A stretch of DNA of 5,961 nt from Draconibacterium sp. (GTDB taxonomy: Bacteria; Bacteroidota; Bacteroidia; Bacteroidales; Prolixibacteraceae), in the NCBI GenBank assembly GCA_030595485.1, contig JAUVDE010000227.1, forward strand, positions 1 through 5,961, read 5' to 3'. Shown one piece after another: positions 1-5,170 of the stretch. The first letter of the stretch is position 1; each line of letters begins with the position of its first letter. The notes beneath the pieces are model-generated. The model saw only the letters and a list, made by a program, of their open reading frames with translations. It did no database searches and was not told the origin of the DNA. The position numbers and the translations under genes were made by a program.

Positions 1-657
1 GGCATTCAGCAAGGCACTAATAACCCTTCCTTGCAAGTATGAAGGGAAAACTGTTTCAAAACGAATTTCTTTTTCGTTGTGAATTTTCCCTTTTTCGCCC
101 ACAAAAGGATTGGCATTTTCGTTGCCACGGAAAGTCCCTTCACCTTCAGTATTATAACTGCACGAGTCGTAGTTCCCGATACTTCCGGCGCCAGCAGCGA
201 AAACAGCTTCGCGAACTTTTTCTGCATGTTCAACAGGAATGAAAGTTACCAGCTTTTTTAATTGTCCACCAGCAGGTTGAAGAATTTTGCAATTCTTTAA
301 ACCAAGTTTTTCGCAGATTTTACCATTTACACCGCCTTCAACACTATCCAAATTGGTATGGGCTGCATAAATGGCAATGTCGTTTTTAATGGCTTTTAAA
401 AGTGTGCGTTCCACGTAGTTTTTGCCGGTAATTTTTTTCAAACCCGAAAAAACAATGGGGTGGTGCGCTACAATTAAACCCGCATTTTTGTTAATGGCTT
501 CTTCAACCACTTCCTCGGTTACGTCGAGTGTAACTAAAACCGTATCGATATCAGCATTAAAATCGCCAACAATTAAACCGGCATTGTCGTACGATTCCTG
601 TAATTGGAGTGGTGCCAGATTTTCGAAAAAGCTTGTTATGTTTTTAATCTTCGTCAT
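1..657 (-). CDS. Nif3-like dinuclear metal-centre protein, YqfO type (3' part off the window)
   Basis: The frame is open from an ATG at 657 down to base 1, giving 219 residues without a stop, so the C-terminus is missing. Residues 1-130 match the Nif3/DUF34 fold: a YDNAGLIVGD segment (23-32), the metal-binding AHHP motif (His65, His66) and AAHTNLD (His100, Asp104). From about residue 134 there is the PII/CutA1-like insert of longer YqfO-type members, with AGAGSIGNYDSCSY (155-168) and EGTFRG (173-178). Proteins of this type usually have about 365 residues, so roughly 145 are outside, including the second metal-ligand cluster. The family forms hexameric rings with two metal ions per subunit and is often labelled GTP cyclohydrolase 1 type 2, but its cellular role is unsettled. 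The start overlaps the upstream merR stop by 14 bases, which implies co-transcription and coupled translation. Family assignment is firm; function is not. Confidence 0.93.
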   Translation of the reverse strand, partial: MTKIKNITSFFENLAPLQLQESYDNAGLIVGDFNADIDTVLVTLDVTEEVVEEAINKNAGLIVAHHPIVFSGLKKITGKNYVERTLLKAIKNDIAIYAAHTNLDSVEGGVNGKICEKLGLKNCKILQPAGGQLKKLVTFIPVEHAEKVREAVFAAGAGSIGNYDSCSYNTEGEGTFRGNENANPFVGEKGKIHNEKEIRFETVFPSYLQGRVISALLNA

Positions 658-997
658 TGGTAGTTAGTCCGTCTCTAATTTCAACTAGTTCTTGTTTAAT
701 ATCTTCCAACCGTTTTACAACTTCATAATTATCCATTGTTTCGTTACGGTTTTCTTTGAGTTTAAGTTTTGCTCCTTTTAAGGTGAGCCCCCGTGTTTTA
801 ACCAAATAATGAATCAGTCGAATTATTTCGATATCATCGGCTTTAAACAGACGGTTGCCCTTTTTGTTTTTAAAAGGTTTTAATGCATCAAACTCGTTTT
901 CCCAATAACGAATGGTTGGTGTACCAACATTCATCATTTTCGAAACTTCACCAATGCTATAATAAATCTTCTCTATTTTGGGCTTTTTGTAAGGCAC
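644..997 (-). CDS. Small MerR-family transcriptional regulator
   Basis: This 117-residue protein carries a MerR winged helix-turn-helix: YYSIGEVSKMMNVGTPTIRYWE (12-33), then the wing around GNRLFKADDIEII (47-59) and the second helical pair with RGLTLKGAKLKL (69-80). A charged helix (about 88-110) probably forms the dimerising coiled coil. There is no effector-binding domain and no cysteine at all, so metal or thiol sensing of the MerR/CueR/SoxR kind is unlikely; the ligand, if any, is unknown. The start is GTG (997-995). An in-frame TAA at 1003-1001 excludes a longer protein, and the next methionines (21-22) lie inside the DNA-recognition region. MerR proteins bind and distort promoters with over-long spacers, but no such operator is evident here. 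It lies between the M23 gene and the Nif3 gene on the same strand and overlaps the latter. An obvious candidate target is its own neighbourhood, which is inference. Confidence 0.92.
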   Translation of the reverse strand: MPYKKPKIEKIYYSIGEVSKMMNVGTPTIRYWENEFDALKPFKNKKGNRLFKADDIEIIRLIHYLVKTRGLTLKGAKLKLKENRNETMDNYEVVKRLEDIKQELVEIRDGLTTNDED

Positions 998-1002
998 TAT
1001 TT

Positions 1003-1063
1003 AGATTTTCGGATTTTTAGATATTCCGACACAAGATAAATAGATTTTCAGATACAAGACAAG
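1003..1063 (+). repeat. Degenerate 7-8 bp tandem array, AGAYNNNN units
   Basis: Eight consecutive units of 7 or 8 bases can be read, nearly all starting AGAY or GGAT: AGATTTTC (1003-1010), GGATTTTT (1011-1018), AGATATTC (1019-1026), a divergent CGACACA (1027-1033), AGATAAAT (1034-1041), AGATTTTC (1042-1049), AGATACA (1050-1056) and AGACAAG (1057-1063). The array begins 6 bases upstream of the merR GTG start, so it would form the merR leader. Its function is unknown. It could be a dispersed intergenic repeat of this lineage or a decayed simple repeat. Confidence 0.55.
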
Positions 1064-1144
1064 CGGAAAGTAAATTTTTAATTTGTCAGCTAGATTATTG
1101 TTCACAGAATACTCAACTTACTCTAGTAATAAGTTCTTTTTTAT

Positions 1145-1176
1145 GAAAATCTAAAAATCTGAGAGTCTAATTGTCT
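1145..1176 (-). repeat. Octamer tandem array, four units ending RTCT
   Basis: Four exact-length octamers follow one another: GAAAATCT (1145-1152), AAAAATCT (1153-1160), GAGAGTCT (1161-1168) and AATTGTCT (1169-1176). Read on the minus strand each becomes AGAYNNNN, the same unit as the array at 1003-1063 but in opposite orientation. It lies 9 bases beyond the M23 stop codon, so it would form part of the 3' untranslated end of that transcript. The role is unknown. Confidence 0.55.
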
Positions 1177-1185
1177 GCATTTCGA

Positions 1186-2166
1186 TTAATCTAACGACTG
1201 CCCAATGTTTGAAGAAATGGCAATCATTTTGTCGTACTCCTGCGGTGTGAGGTCTTTAAATAAGTAATAAGCAGGATTTACTTTTCTTCCGTTTTTGTGA
1301 ACTTCGTAATGCAAGTGTGGGGCAGTTGAGCCACCGGAGTTGCCAACGTATCCAATAATTTCACCACGTTTTACCTTCTGACCACGTTTTACTTTAAACT
1401 CGTTTAAGTGACCATAAACTGTTTCGTAACCATAACCATGGTCAAGTTTAATGTTAAGTCCAAGTCCAACACGGCTGCGTTTCGAACCTTTAACCTGAAC
1501 AACCTTTGCATCGCCACTAGCAAAAACTGGAGTTCCAACAGGAGCCGTAAAGTCTTGTCCCCAGTGCATTTTGCGAACTTTGTAAATGGGGTGAATTCGA
1601 TATCCCCAACCACTTGAAATTCGTTTCAAGTCTTTATTAGTAATTGGTTGAATTGCCGGAAGAGCTGCCAGCATTTTTTCTTTATTCAAAGCCATCTCCA
1701 ATACTTCGTCGTACGATTTCGATTGAATATAAGCTTCTTTCGAAATTATATCGAGTTTGCTTGCAGTGGCAATTACCAACTCAGAATTGTCAAGATTTTC
1801 TAAATGCGAATATTTATTCGTACCACCAAAACCAGCTTTTCTAACCGTTGATGGAATAGGTTCGGCTTCAAAAATTACACGGTAAATATTATCGTCGCGT
1901 TGTTGAAGTTCATTTAAAACATTTTCAACCTTATCTAAATCCTTCGACAATAATTTGTATTGTGTAAGTAATTGTTGATTTTCCCTCAATAACGCTTTCG
2001 ATTTTGGTGTTTCGTAAAAATTTACAAAAATCACTGTAATTAATAACGCCAAAGCTAAACTACTCGATAAATAAGTGGCAACTTTTCCCAGTTTCGATTT
2101 CCAGGTTAGTCCTACACTTTCGTAGCTAAGGGTGTCCGGATTAAATTTATATTTTTTCTTTGCCAT
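1186..2166 (-). CDS. Membrane-anchored M23 family metallopeptidase (peptidoglycan endopeptidase)
   Basis: This 326-residue protein has a basic cytoplasmic N-terminus (about 1-29), one transmembrane segment (about 30-51), a periplasmic helical region likely to form a coiled coil (about 55-95), a linker, and a C-terminal M23/LytM domain (about 183-300). The domain has every expected residue: His201 and Asp205 in MHWGQDF, His253 in YGHL, and His284 and His286 in HLHYEV. By family precedent His201, Asp205 and His286 hold zinc while His253 and His284 serve catalysis, so it should be an active enzyme cutting peptide cross-links in peptidoglycan rather than a degenerate activator. The ATG at 2166 puts the basic stretch and anchor in the normal order. 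A shorter start would remove the anchor. The gene is divergent from alaS and is first in a leftward block with merR and the Nif3 gene. The exact bond cleaved cannot be read from sequence. Confidence 0.95.
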   Translation of the reverse strand: MAKKKYKFNPDTLSYESVGLTWKSKLGKVATYLSSSLALALLITVIFVNFYETPKSKALLRENQQLLTQYKLLSKDLDKVENVLNELQQRDDNIYRVIFEAEPIPSTVRKAGFGGTNKYSHLENLDNSELVIATASKLDIISKEAYIQSKSYDEVLEMALNKEKMLAALPAIQPITNKDLKRISSGWGYRIHPIYKVRKMHWGQDFTAPVGTPVFASGDAKVVQVKGSKRSRVGLGLNIKLDHGYGYETVYGHLNEFKVKRGQKVKRGEIIGYVGNSGGSTAPHLHYEVHKNGRKVNPAYYLFKDLTPQEYDKMIAISSNIGQSLD

Positions 2167-2214
2167 ATAAGAGGCTACTTTTTTTGTATTCCTATGTCGA
2201 TTAATTAAAACATT

Positions 2215-2222
2215 TAACTTTG
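2215..2222 (+). promoter_or_regulatory. Candidate -7 element of the alaS promoter
   Basis: TAACTTTG matches the Bacteroidota -7 consensus TAnnTTTG exactly. A weak -33 partner, TATG at 2193-2196 (consensus TTTG), lies 18 bases upstream. Transcription would begin near 2227 and give an alaS leader of roughly 115 bases. The assignment rests on consensus only. Confidence 0.5.
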
Positions 2223-2225
2223 CAT

Positions 2226-2248
2226 GATTTTAAAAAATCGTGATTTTT
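2226..2248. promoter_or_regulatory. Phased AT-rich palindrome between divergent promoters
   Basis: Three alternating half-sites recur every 8 bases: GATTTT (2226-2231), AAAATC (2234-2239) and GATTTT (2242-2247). The first pair forms a palindrome with an AA spacer. The second extends to a perfect 7-bp inverted repeat, AAAAATC (2233-2239) and GATTTTT (2242-2248), with a 2-base spacer. It lies between the two -7 elements, where an operator could act on both genes. AT-rich DNA yields such symmetry easily, so an operator is only a suggestion. Confidence 0.35.
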
Positions 2249-2255
2249 CACCGCG

Positions 2256-2263
2256 CAAAGGTA
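2256..2263 (-). promoter_or_regulatory. Candidate -7 element of the M23 gene promoter
   Basis: On the minus strand this reads TACCTTTG, an exact match to TAnnTTTG. No convincing -33 TTTG is found at the usual distance upstream (about 2281-2290). Transcription would begin near 2249 and leave a leader of roughly 80 bases before the M23 ATG at 2166. Confidence 0.45.
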
Positions 2264-2342
2264 AGTAAATAACTCATAAACAGTGAATTTGTTTTCTTTG
2301 CACAAGTTTTATTAACAGAATTATAAAATATACAGACGGAAA

Positions 2343-4964
2343 ATGAAGACTTCTAAGGAGATACGTAAGGCATTTCTCGACTTTTTTACCGAGAAACAAC
2401 ACCAGACAGTAAACTCGGCACCAATGGTCGTTAAAGGCGATCCAACGCTAATGTTTACAAATGCGGGAATGAACCAGTTTAAAGACCAGTTTTTAGGAAA
2501 TGAGCCGGTTAAATATCCTCGTGTTGCCGATACGCAGAAGTGTTTACGTGTTTCGGGAAAACATAACGATTTAGAAGAAGTGGGTTTGGATACGTACCAC
2601 CACACCATGTTCGAAATGCTTGGAAACTGGTCGTTTGGCGATTACTTTAAAAAGGACGCCATTGATTGGGCATGGGAGTTTTTGGTAACCAATATGGGAA
2701 TTGAAAAGGACCGTTTGTATGCTACCGTTTTCGAAGGTAGTGCCGACGATAATCAGGAACGCGACAATGAAGCTGCTGGTTATTGGGAGCAATATTTACC
2801 CAAAGACCGTATTCTGAATGGTAATAAAAAGGACAATTTCTGGGAAATGGGTGAAACCGGTCCTTGTGGTCCTTGTTCCGAAGTACACGTTGATATTCGT
2901 TCTGCTGAAGAACGTGCTAAAGTTCCCGGCTGCGACCTTGTAAATATGGACCATCCGCAGGTAATTGAAATCTGGAATTTGGTTTTTATCCAGTTTAACC
3001 GAAAAGCAAACGGTAACCTAGAAAACTTACCCGACAAACACGTTGATACCGGAATGGGTTTTGAACGTTTATGTATGGTTTTACAAGGTGTTCAATCGAA
3101 TTACGATACCGATGTTTTCCAAAATACAATTGCCGAACTAGGTAAGTTGTGTAATAAAAAATATGGCGAAGAGTTAAAAGCAGATATTGCAATGCGTGTA
3201 ATTGCCGACCATCTTCGTGCAGTTGCTTTTGCCATTGCCGAAGGACAATTACCATCGAATAACAAAGCGGGTTATGTAATCCGCCGAATTTTGCGTCGTG
3301 CTGTTCGTTATGGTTATACATTCCTTGGTTTTAAACAAGCATTTATTTACCAATTGGTTGAAGCCTTAAAACAAAATATGGGCGATGCTTTCCCTGAGTT
3401 GGTAAGCCAGCAAAACTTAATCGAGAAAGTGATTAAAGAAGAGGAAGAATCATTTCTTCGTACACTTTCAACAGGTATTAAATTGTTAGATGATATTATT
3501 GCAAAAGCCAAAAAAGAAGAATCAACTGAGATTTCAGGAAAAGATGCTTTTGTATTGTATGATACTTTTGGATTTCCATTGGATTTAACCGAGTTAATTG
3601 CCCGCGAAAATGGGTTGGGGGTTGACGAGAAAGGTTTTAACGTTGAAATGCAAGCGCAAAAAGACCGCTCAAGAAATGCAGCTCAGCAAGAAACTGATGA
3701 TTGGGTTGAATTACGCAAAATTGAACAAAGTGAATTTGTTGGTTACGACAAACAAGAAACTGAAATACGAATTGCACGATACCGCAAAGTAAAACAAAAG
3801 AAAAAGTCGTTCTTTCAGTTGGTATTCGACCAAACCCCATTTTATGGAGAGTCGGGTGGTCAGGTAGGCGACCAGGGATATATTGAATTCGACGGTGTCA
3901 AAACCTCGATTTTCGATACGCAAAAGGAGAATAACTTAATAGTTCATTTGGTTGAAAAATTGCCAGAGAACCCAAGTGAGTATTTCTCTGCAGTTGTAAA
4001 CAAAAATCGCCGTGAAAATATTGCCAATAACCACACTGCAACACATCTGTTGCATGCTGCTTTACGCGAAGTTTTGGGTTCGCATGTTGAGCAAAAAGGC
4101 TCGCTGGTAAATGCCGACCATTTACGTTTCGACTTTTCACATTTTCAGAAATTGAGTGATGAGGAAATTGCAAAAGTTGAGAAGATTGTAAATCAGAAAA
4201 TTCGTTTGAATTCAAGTCTAGAAGAGAATCGCGCCATGCCAATTGATGCCGCAAAAGAAAGTGGAGCAATGATGCTTTTTGGTGAAAAATATGGCGAAGC
4301 CGTTCGTGTAATTAAGTTTGGCGAATCGGTTGAATTGTGTGGTGGTATTCATGTTGAAGCAACCGGACAAATAGGGATGCTAAAAATTGTAAGTGAAAGT
4401 GCTATTGCAGCTGGCGTTAGGCGAATAGAAGCAATTACTGCAGCACGTGCTGAAAAATATATTAACGACCAGTTAGGTTTGTTAAAGAGCATTGAAGAAA
4501 CGTTAAAAGGTTCGAAAGATGTGTTGGGAAGTGTAGTAAATCTTACTCAACAAAATTCAGAGTTTGCAAAACAAATTGAGACTTTCCAGCGCGAAAGCAT
4601 GAAAATTGTGAAAGCAAATTTGAAAAGCAAAGTACTTTTTGAAAAAGGCGTAAATATTATTGCTGATAAAATTATTGTTGATAATGCTGCATTAGTAAAA
4701 GATTTGGCATTCCAGATTAAAGGTGAGGTTGATGATTTGTTCTTGGTAATTGGAGCTGAAATTAATGGGAAACCATTGTTGACGGTAATGATTTCGGAAA
4801 GTGTTGTTGCCGATAAAGGATTAAATGCCGGACAAATTGTTCGCGAAGCCGGTCGCGAGATTAAAGGCGGCGGCGGAGGTCAGGCATTTTATGCAACTGC
4901 CGGAGGGAAAGATGTTGCCGGTTTACAAGCTGCCATTGAAAAAGCACTTTCGTTTTTGCAATAG
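2343..4964 (+). CDS. alaS: Alanine--tRNA ligase (AlaRS)
   Basis: This complete 873-residue cytoplasmic enzyme activates alanine with ATP and charges tRNA-Ala; the editing domain removes mischarged Ser and Gly. The class II catalytic core spans about 1-245, with TNAGMNQF (39-46), RVADTQKCLRVSGKHNDLE (60-78) and motif 3 GMGFERL (237-243). A tRNA-recognition helical region follows (about 250-460). The editing domain (about 480-700) has zinc ligands His564 and His568 in NHTATH and Cys666 and His670 in CGGIH. The C-terminal DHHA1 domain ends with the glycine-rich KGGGGGQAFYATAGG (841-855). Length is normal and no frameshift is seen. The first ATG gives the standard family N-terminus (MKTSKEIRKAFLDFF). 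The position before the last zinc ligand is Ile669, where E. coli has Thr. It is transcribed away from the M23 gene and closed by the terminator at 5021-5060, so it is probably monocistronic. Confidence 0.99.
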   Translation: MKTSKEIRKAFLDFFTEKQHQTVNSAPMVVKGDPTLMFTNAGMNQFKDQFLGNEPVKYPRVADTQKCLRVSGKHNDLEEVGLDTYHHTMFEMLGNWSFGDYFKKDAIDWAWEFLVTNMGIEKDRLYATVFEGSADDNQERDNEAAGYWEQYLPKDRILNGNKKDNFWEMGETGPCGPCSEVHVDIRSAEERAKVPGCDLVNMDHPQVIEIWNLVFIQFNRKANGNLENLPDKHVDTGMGFERLCMVLQGVQSNYDTDVFQNTIAELGKLCNKKYGEELKADIAMRVIADHLRAVAFAIAEGQLPSNNKAGYVIRRILRRAVRYGYTFLGFKQAFIYQLVEALKQNMGDAFPELVSQQNLIEKVIKEEEESFLRTLSTGIKLLDDIIAKAKKEESTEISGKDAFVLYDTFGFPLDLTELIARENGLGVDEKGFNVEMQAQKDRSRNAAQQETDDWVELRKIEQSEFVGYDKQETEIRIARYRKVKQKKKSFFQLVFDQTPFYGESGGQVGDQGYIEFDGVKTSIFDTQKENNLIVHLVEKLPENPSEYFSAVVNKNRRENIANNHTATHLLHAALREVLGSHVEQKGSLVNADHLRFDFSHFQKLSDEEIAKVEKIVNQKIRLNSSLEENRAMPIDAAKESGAMMLFGEKYGEAVRVIKFGESVELCGGIHVEATGQIGMLKIVSESAIAAGVRRIEAITAARAEKYINDQLGLLKSIEETLKGSKDVLGSVVNLTQQNSEFAKQIETFQRESMKIVKANLKSKVLFEKGVNIIADKIIVDNAALVKDLAFQIKGEVDDLFLVIGAEINGKPLLTVMISESVVADKGLNAGQIVREAGREIKGGGGGQAFYATAGGKDVAGLQAAIEKALSFLQ

Positions 4965-4983
4965 AAGACAGACTAGTCATACG

Positions 4984-5000
4984 TTCATTCCGAGTGAGGG
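4984..5000 (+). repeat. Possible remnant of a dispersed CATTCCGAG..GAGG intergenic repeat
   Basis: The segment TTCATTCCGAGTGAGGG in the alaS 3' region resembles, from memory, the head of a dispersed intergenic repeat seen in many Bacteroidota (CATTCCGAG followed by GAGGAATCT). Here the second half is absent, so it would be a truncated copy. A chance match over about 15 bases is possible. Confidence 0.25.
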
Positions 5001-5020
5001 TGTGATAAATAATATAAAAA

Positions 5021-5060
5021 GACCCGTTTCTTATTTAAATGATAAGAAGCGGGTTTTTTG
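5021..5060 (+). terminator. Rho-independent terminator of alaS
   Basis: A 12-bp stem pairs CCCGTTTCTTAT (5023-5034) with ATAAGAAGCGGG (5042-5053), with one T-G wobble and a 7-base loop (5035-5041). It is followed by six T residues (5054-5059). A/T pairing outside the stem (from about 5016) lengthens the helix. It begins 56 bases after the alaS stop, the expected place, and separates alaS from the ccsB-like gene. Confidence 0.93.
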
Positions 5061-5073
5061 TGCTCTTCCTTTT

Positions 5074-5104
5074 TTTGAATTGTTCTAAATAAGAACTATT
5101 TTCA
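5074..5104 (+). promoter_or_regulatory. Weak candidate promoter for the ccsB-like gene
   Basis: TTTG at 5074-5077 is followed after 19 bases by TATTTTCA (5097-5104), which resembles the -33/-7 pair TTTG and TAnnTTTG but differs at the last two positions. A 5-bp inverted repeat (GTTCT 5082-5086, AGAAC 5092-5096) lies in the spacer. A promoter is needed somewhere here because a strong terminator precedes the gene, but this assignment is tentative. Confidence 0.25.
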
Positions 5105-5125
5105 GCCTCTTAATTTTTATACAAA

Positions 5126-5155
5126 CTTCGGTCTTCGGTCTTCCGGCTTCCGACT
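5126..5155 (-). repeat. Heptamer tandem array upstream of the ccsB-like gene
   Basis: Four 7-base units occur in a row: CTTCGGT (5126-5132), CTTCGGT (5133-5139), CTTCCGG (5140-5146) and CTTCCGA (5147-5153), followed by CT. On the minus strand the units read AG-N-C-N-GA, for example AGACCGA, close to the AGAY core of the arrays at 1003-1063 and 1145-1176. It lies 16 bases before the ATG, inside the probable leader. Confidence 0.65.
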
Positions 5156-5170
5156 AAATTTCGAAATGAA

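Larger units (their letters stand above)
998..1185. other. Intergenic spacer between the M23 gene and merR
   Basis: This AT-rich 188-base gap separates two leftward genes. Both ends are occupied by degenerate octamer arrays in opposite orientation (1003-1063 and 1145-1176). They include an exact 11-bp inverted repeat, 1012-1022 against 1149-1159. The middle (1064-1144) holds no ORF of note. A small possible hairpin (AACTTA at 1115-1120, TAAGTT at 1130-1135) is followed by C and six T on the plus strand, which is the wrong orientation to end the leftward M23 transcript. I see no TAnnTTTG promoter for merR here, so read-through from the M23 gene is possible but unproven. Confidence 0.6.

Noticed and set aside
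6..667. Short ORFs on both strands at 6-233, 39-242, 79-261 and 422-667
   Set aside because: They are frame shadows of the Nif3 gene, whose frame is open across all of 1-657 and carries the family motifs.
1115..1141. Hairpin AACTTA/TAAGTT followed by a T-run, considered as a terminator
   Set aside because: The stem is only 6 bp and AT-rich, and the T-run is on the plus strand while both flanking genes run leftward.
1003..1176. CRISPR array interpretation of the repeats between the M23 gene and merR
   Set aside because: The units are 7-8 bases, contiguous and degenerate, with no long exact repeats or unique spacers, and no cas gene is present.
1404..1844. ORFs of 66-69 codons at 1404-1613, 1408-1617 and 1644-1844
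   Set aside because: They lie within the M23 gene in other frames or on the other strand and have no domain support.
3898..4269. A 123-codon minus-strand ORF inside alaS, and similar ones at 2995-3321, 2780-3037, 2571-2792 and 2321-2608
   Set aside because: All lie opposite the well-conserved alaS frame, have low-complexity compositions with no recognisable domain, and lack promoter or context support.
4971..4978. 8-bp palindrome GACTAGTC just after the alaS stop
   Set aside because: It is a single short palindrome with no repeat or partner, expected by chance.
4825..5088. An 87-codon plus-strand ORF spanning the alaS end and the terminator
   Set aside because: It overlaps the conserved DHHA1 end of alaS in another frame and runs through the terminator hairpin; the translation resembles no family.
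5155..5162. TAAATTTC as a -7 element for the ccsB-like gene
   Set aside because: It lacks the final G and lies only 8 bases before the ATG, which would give essentially no leader; no -33 partner was found.
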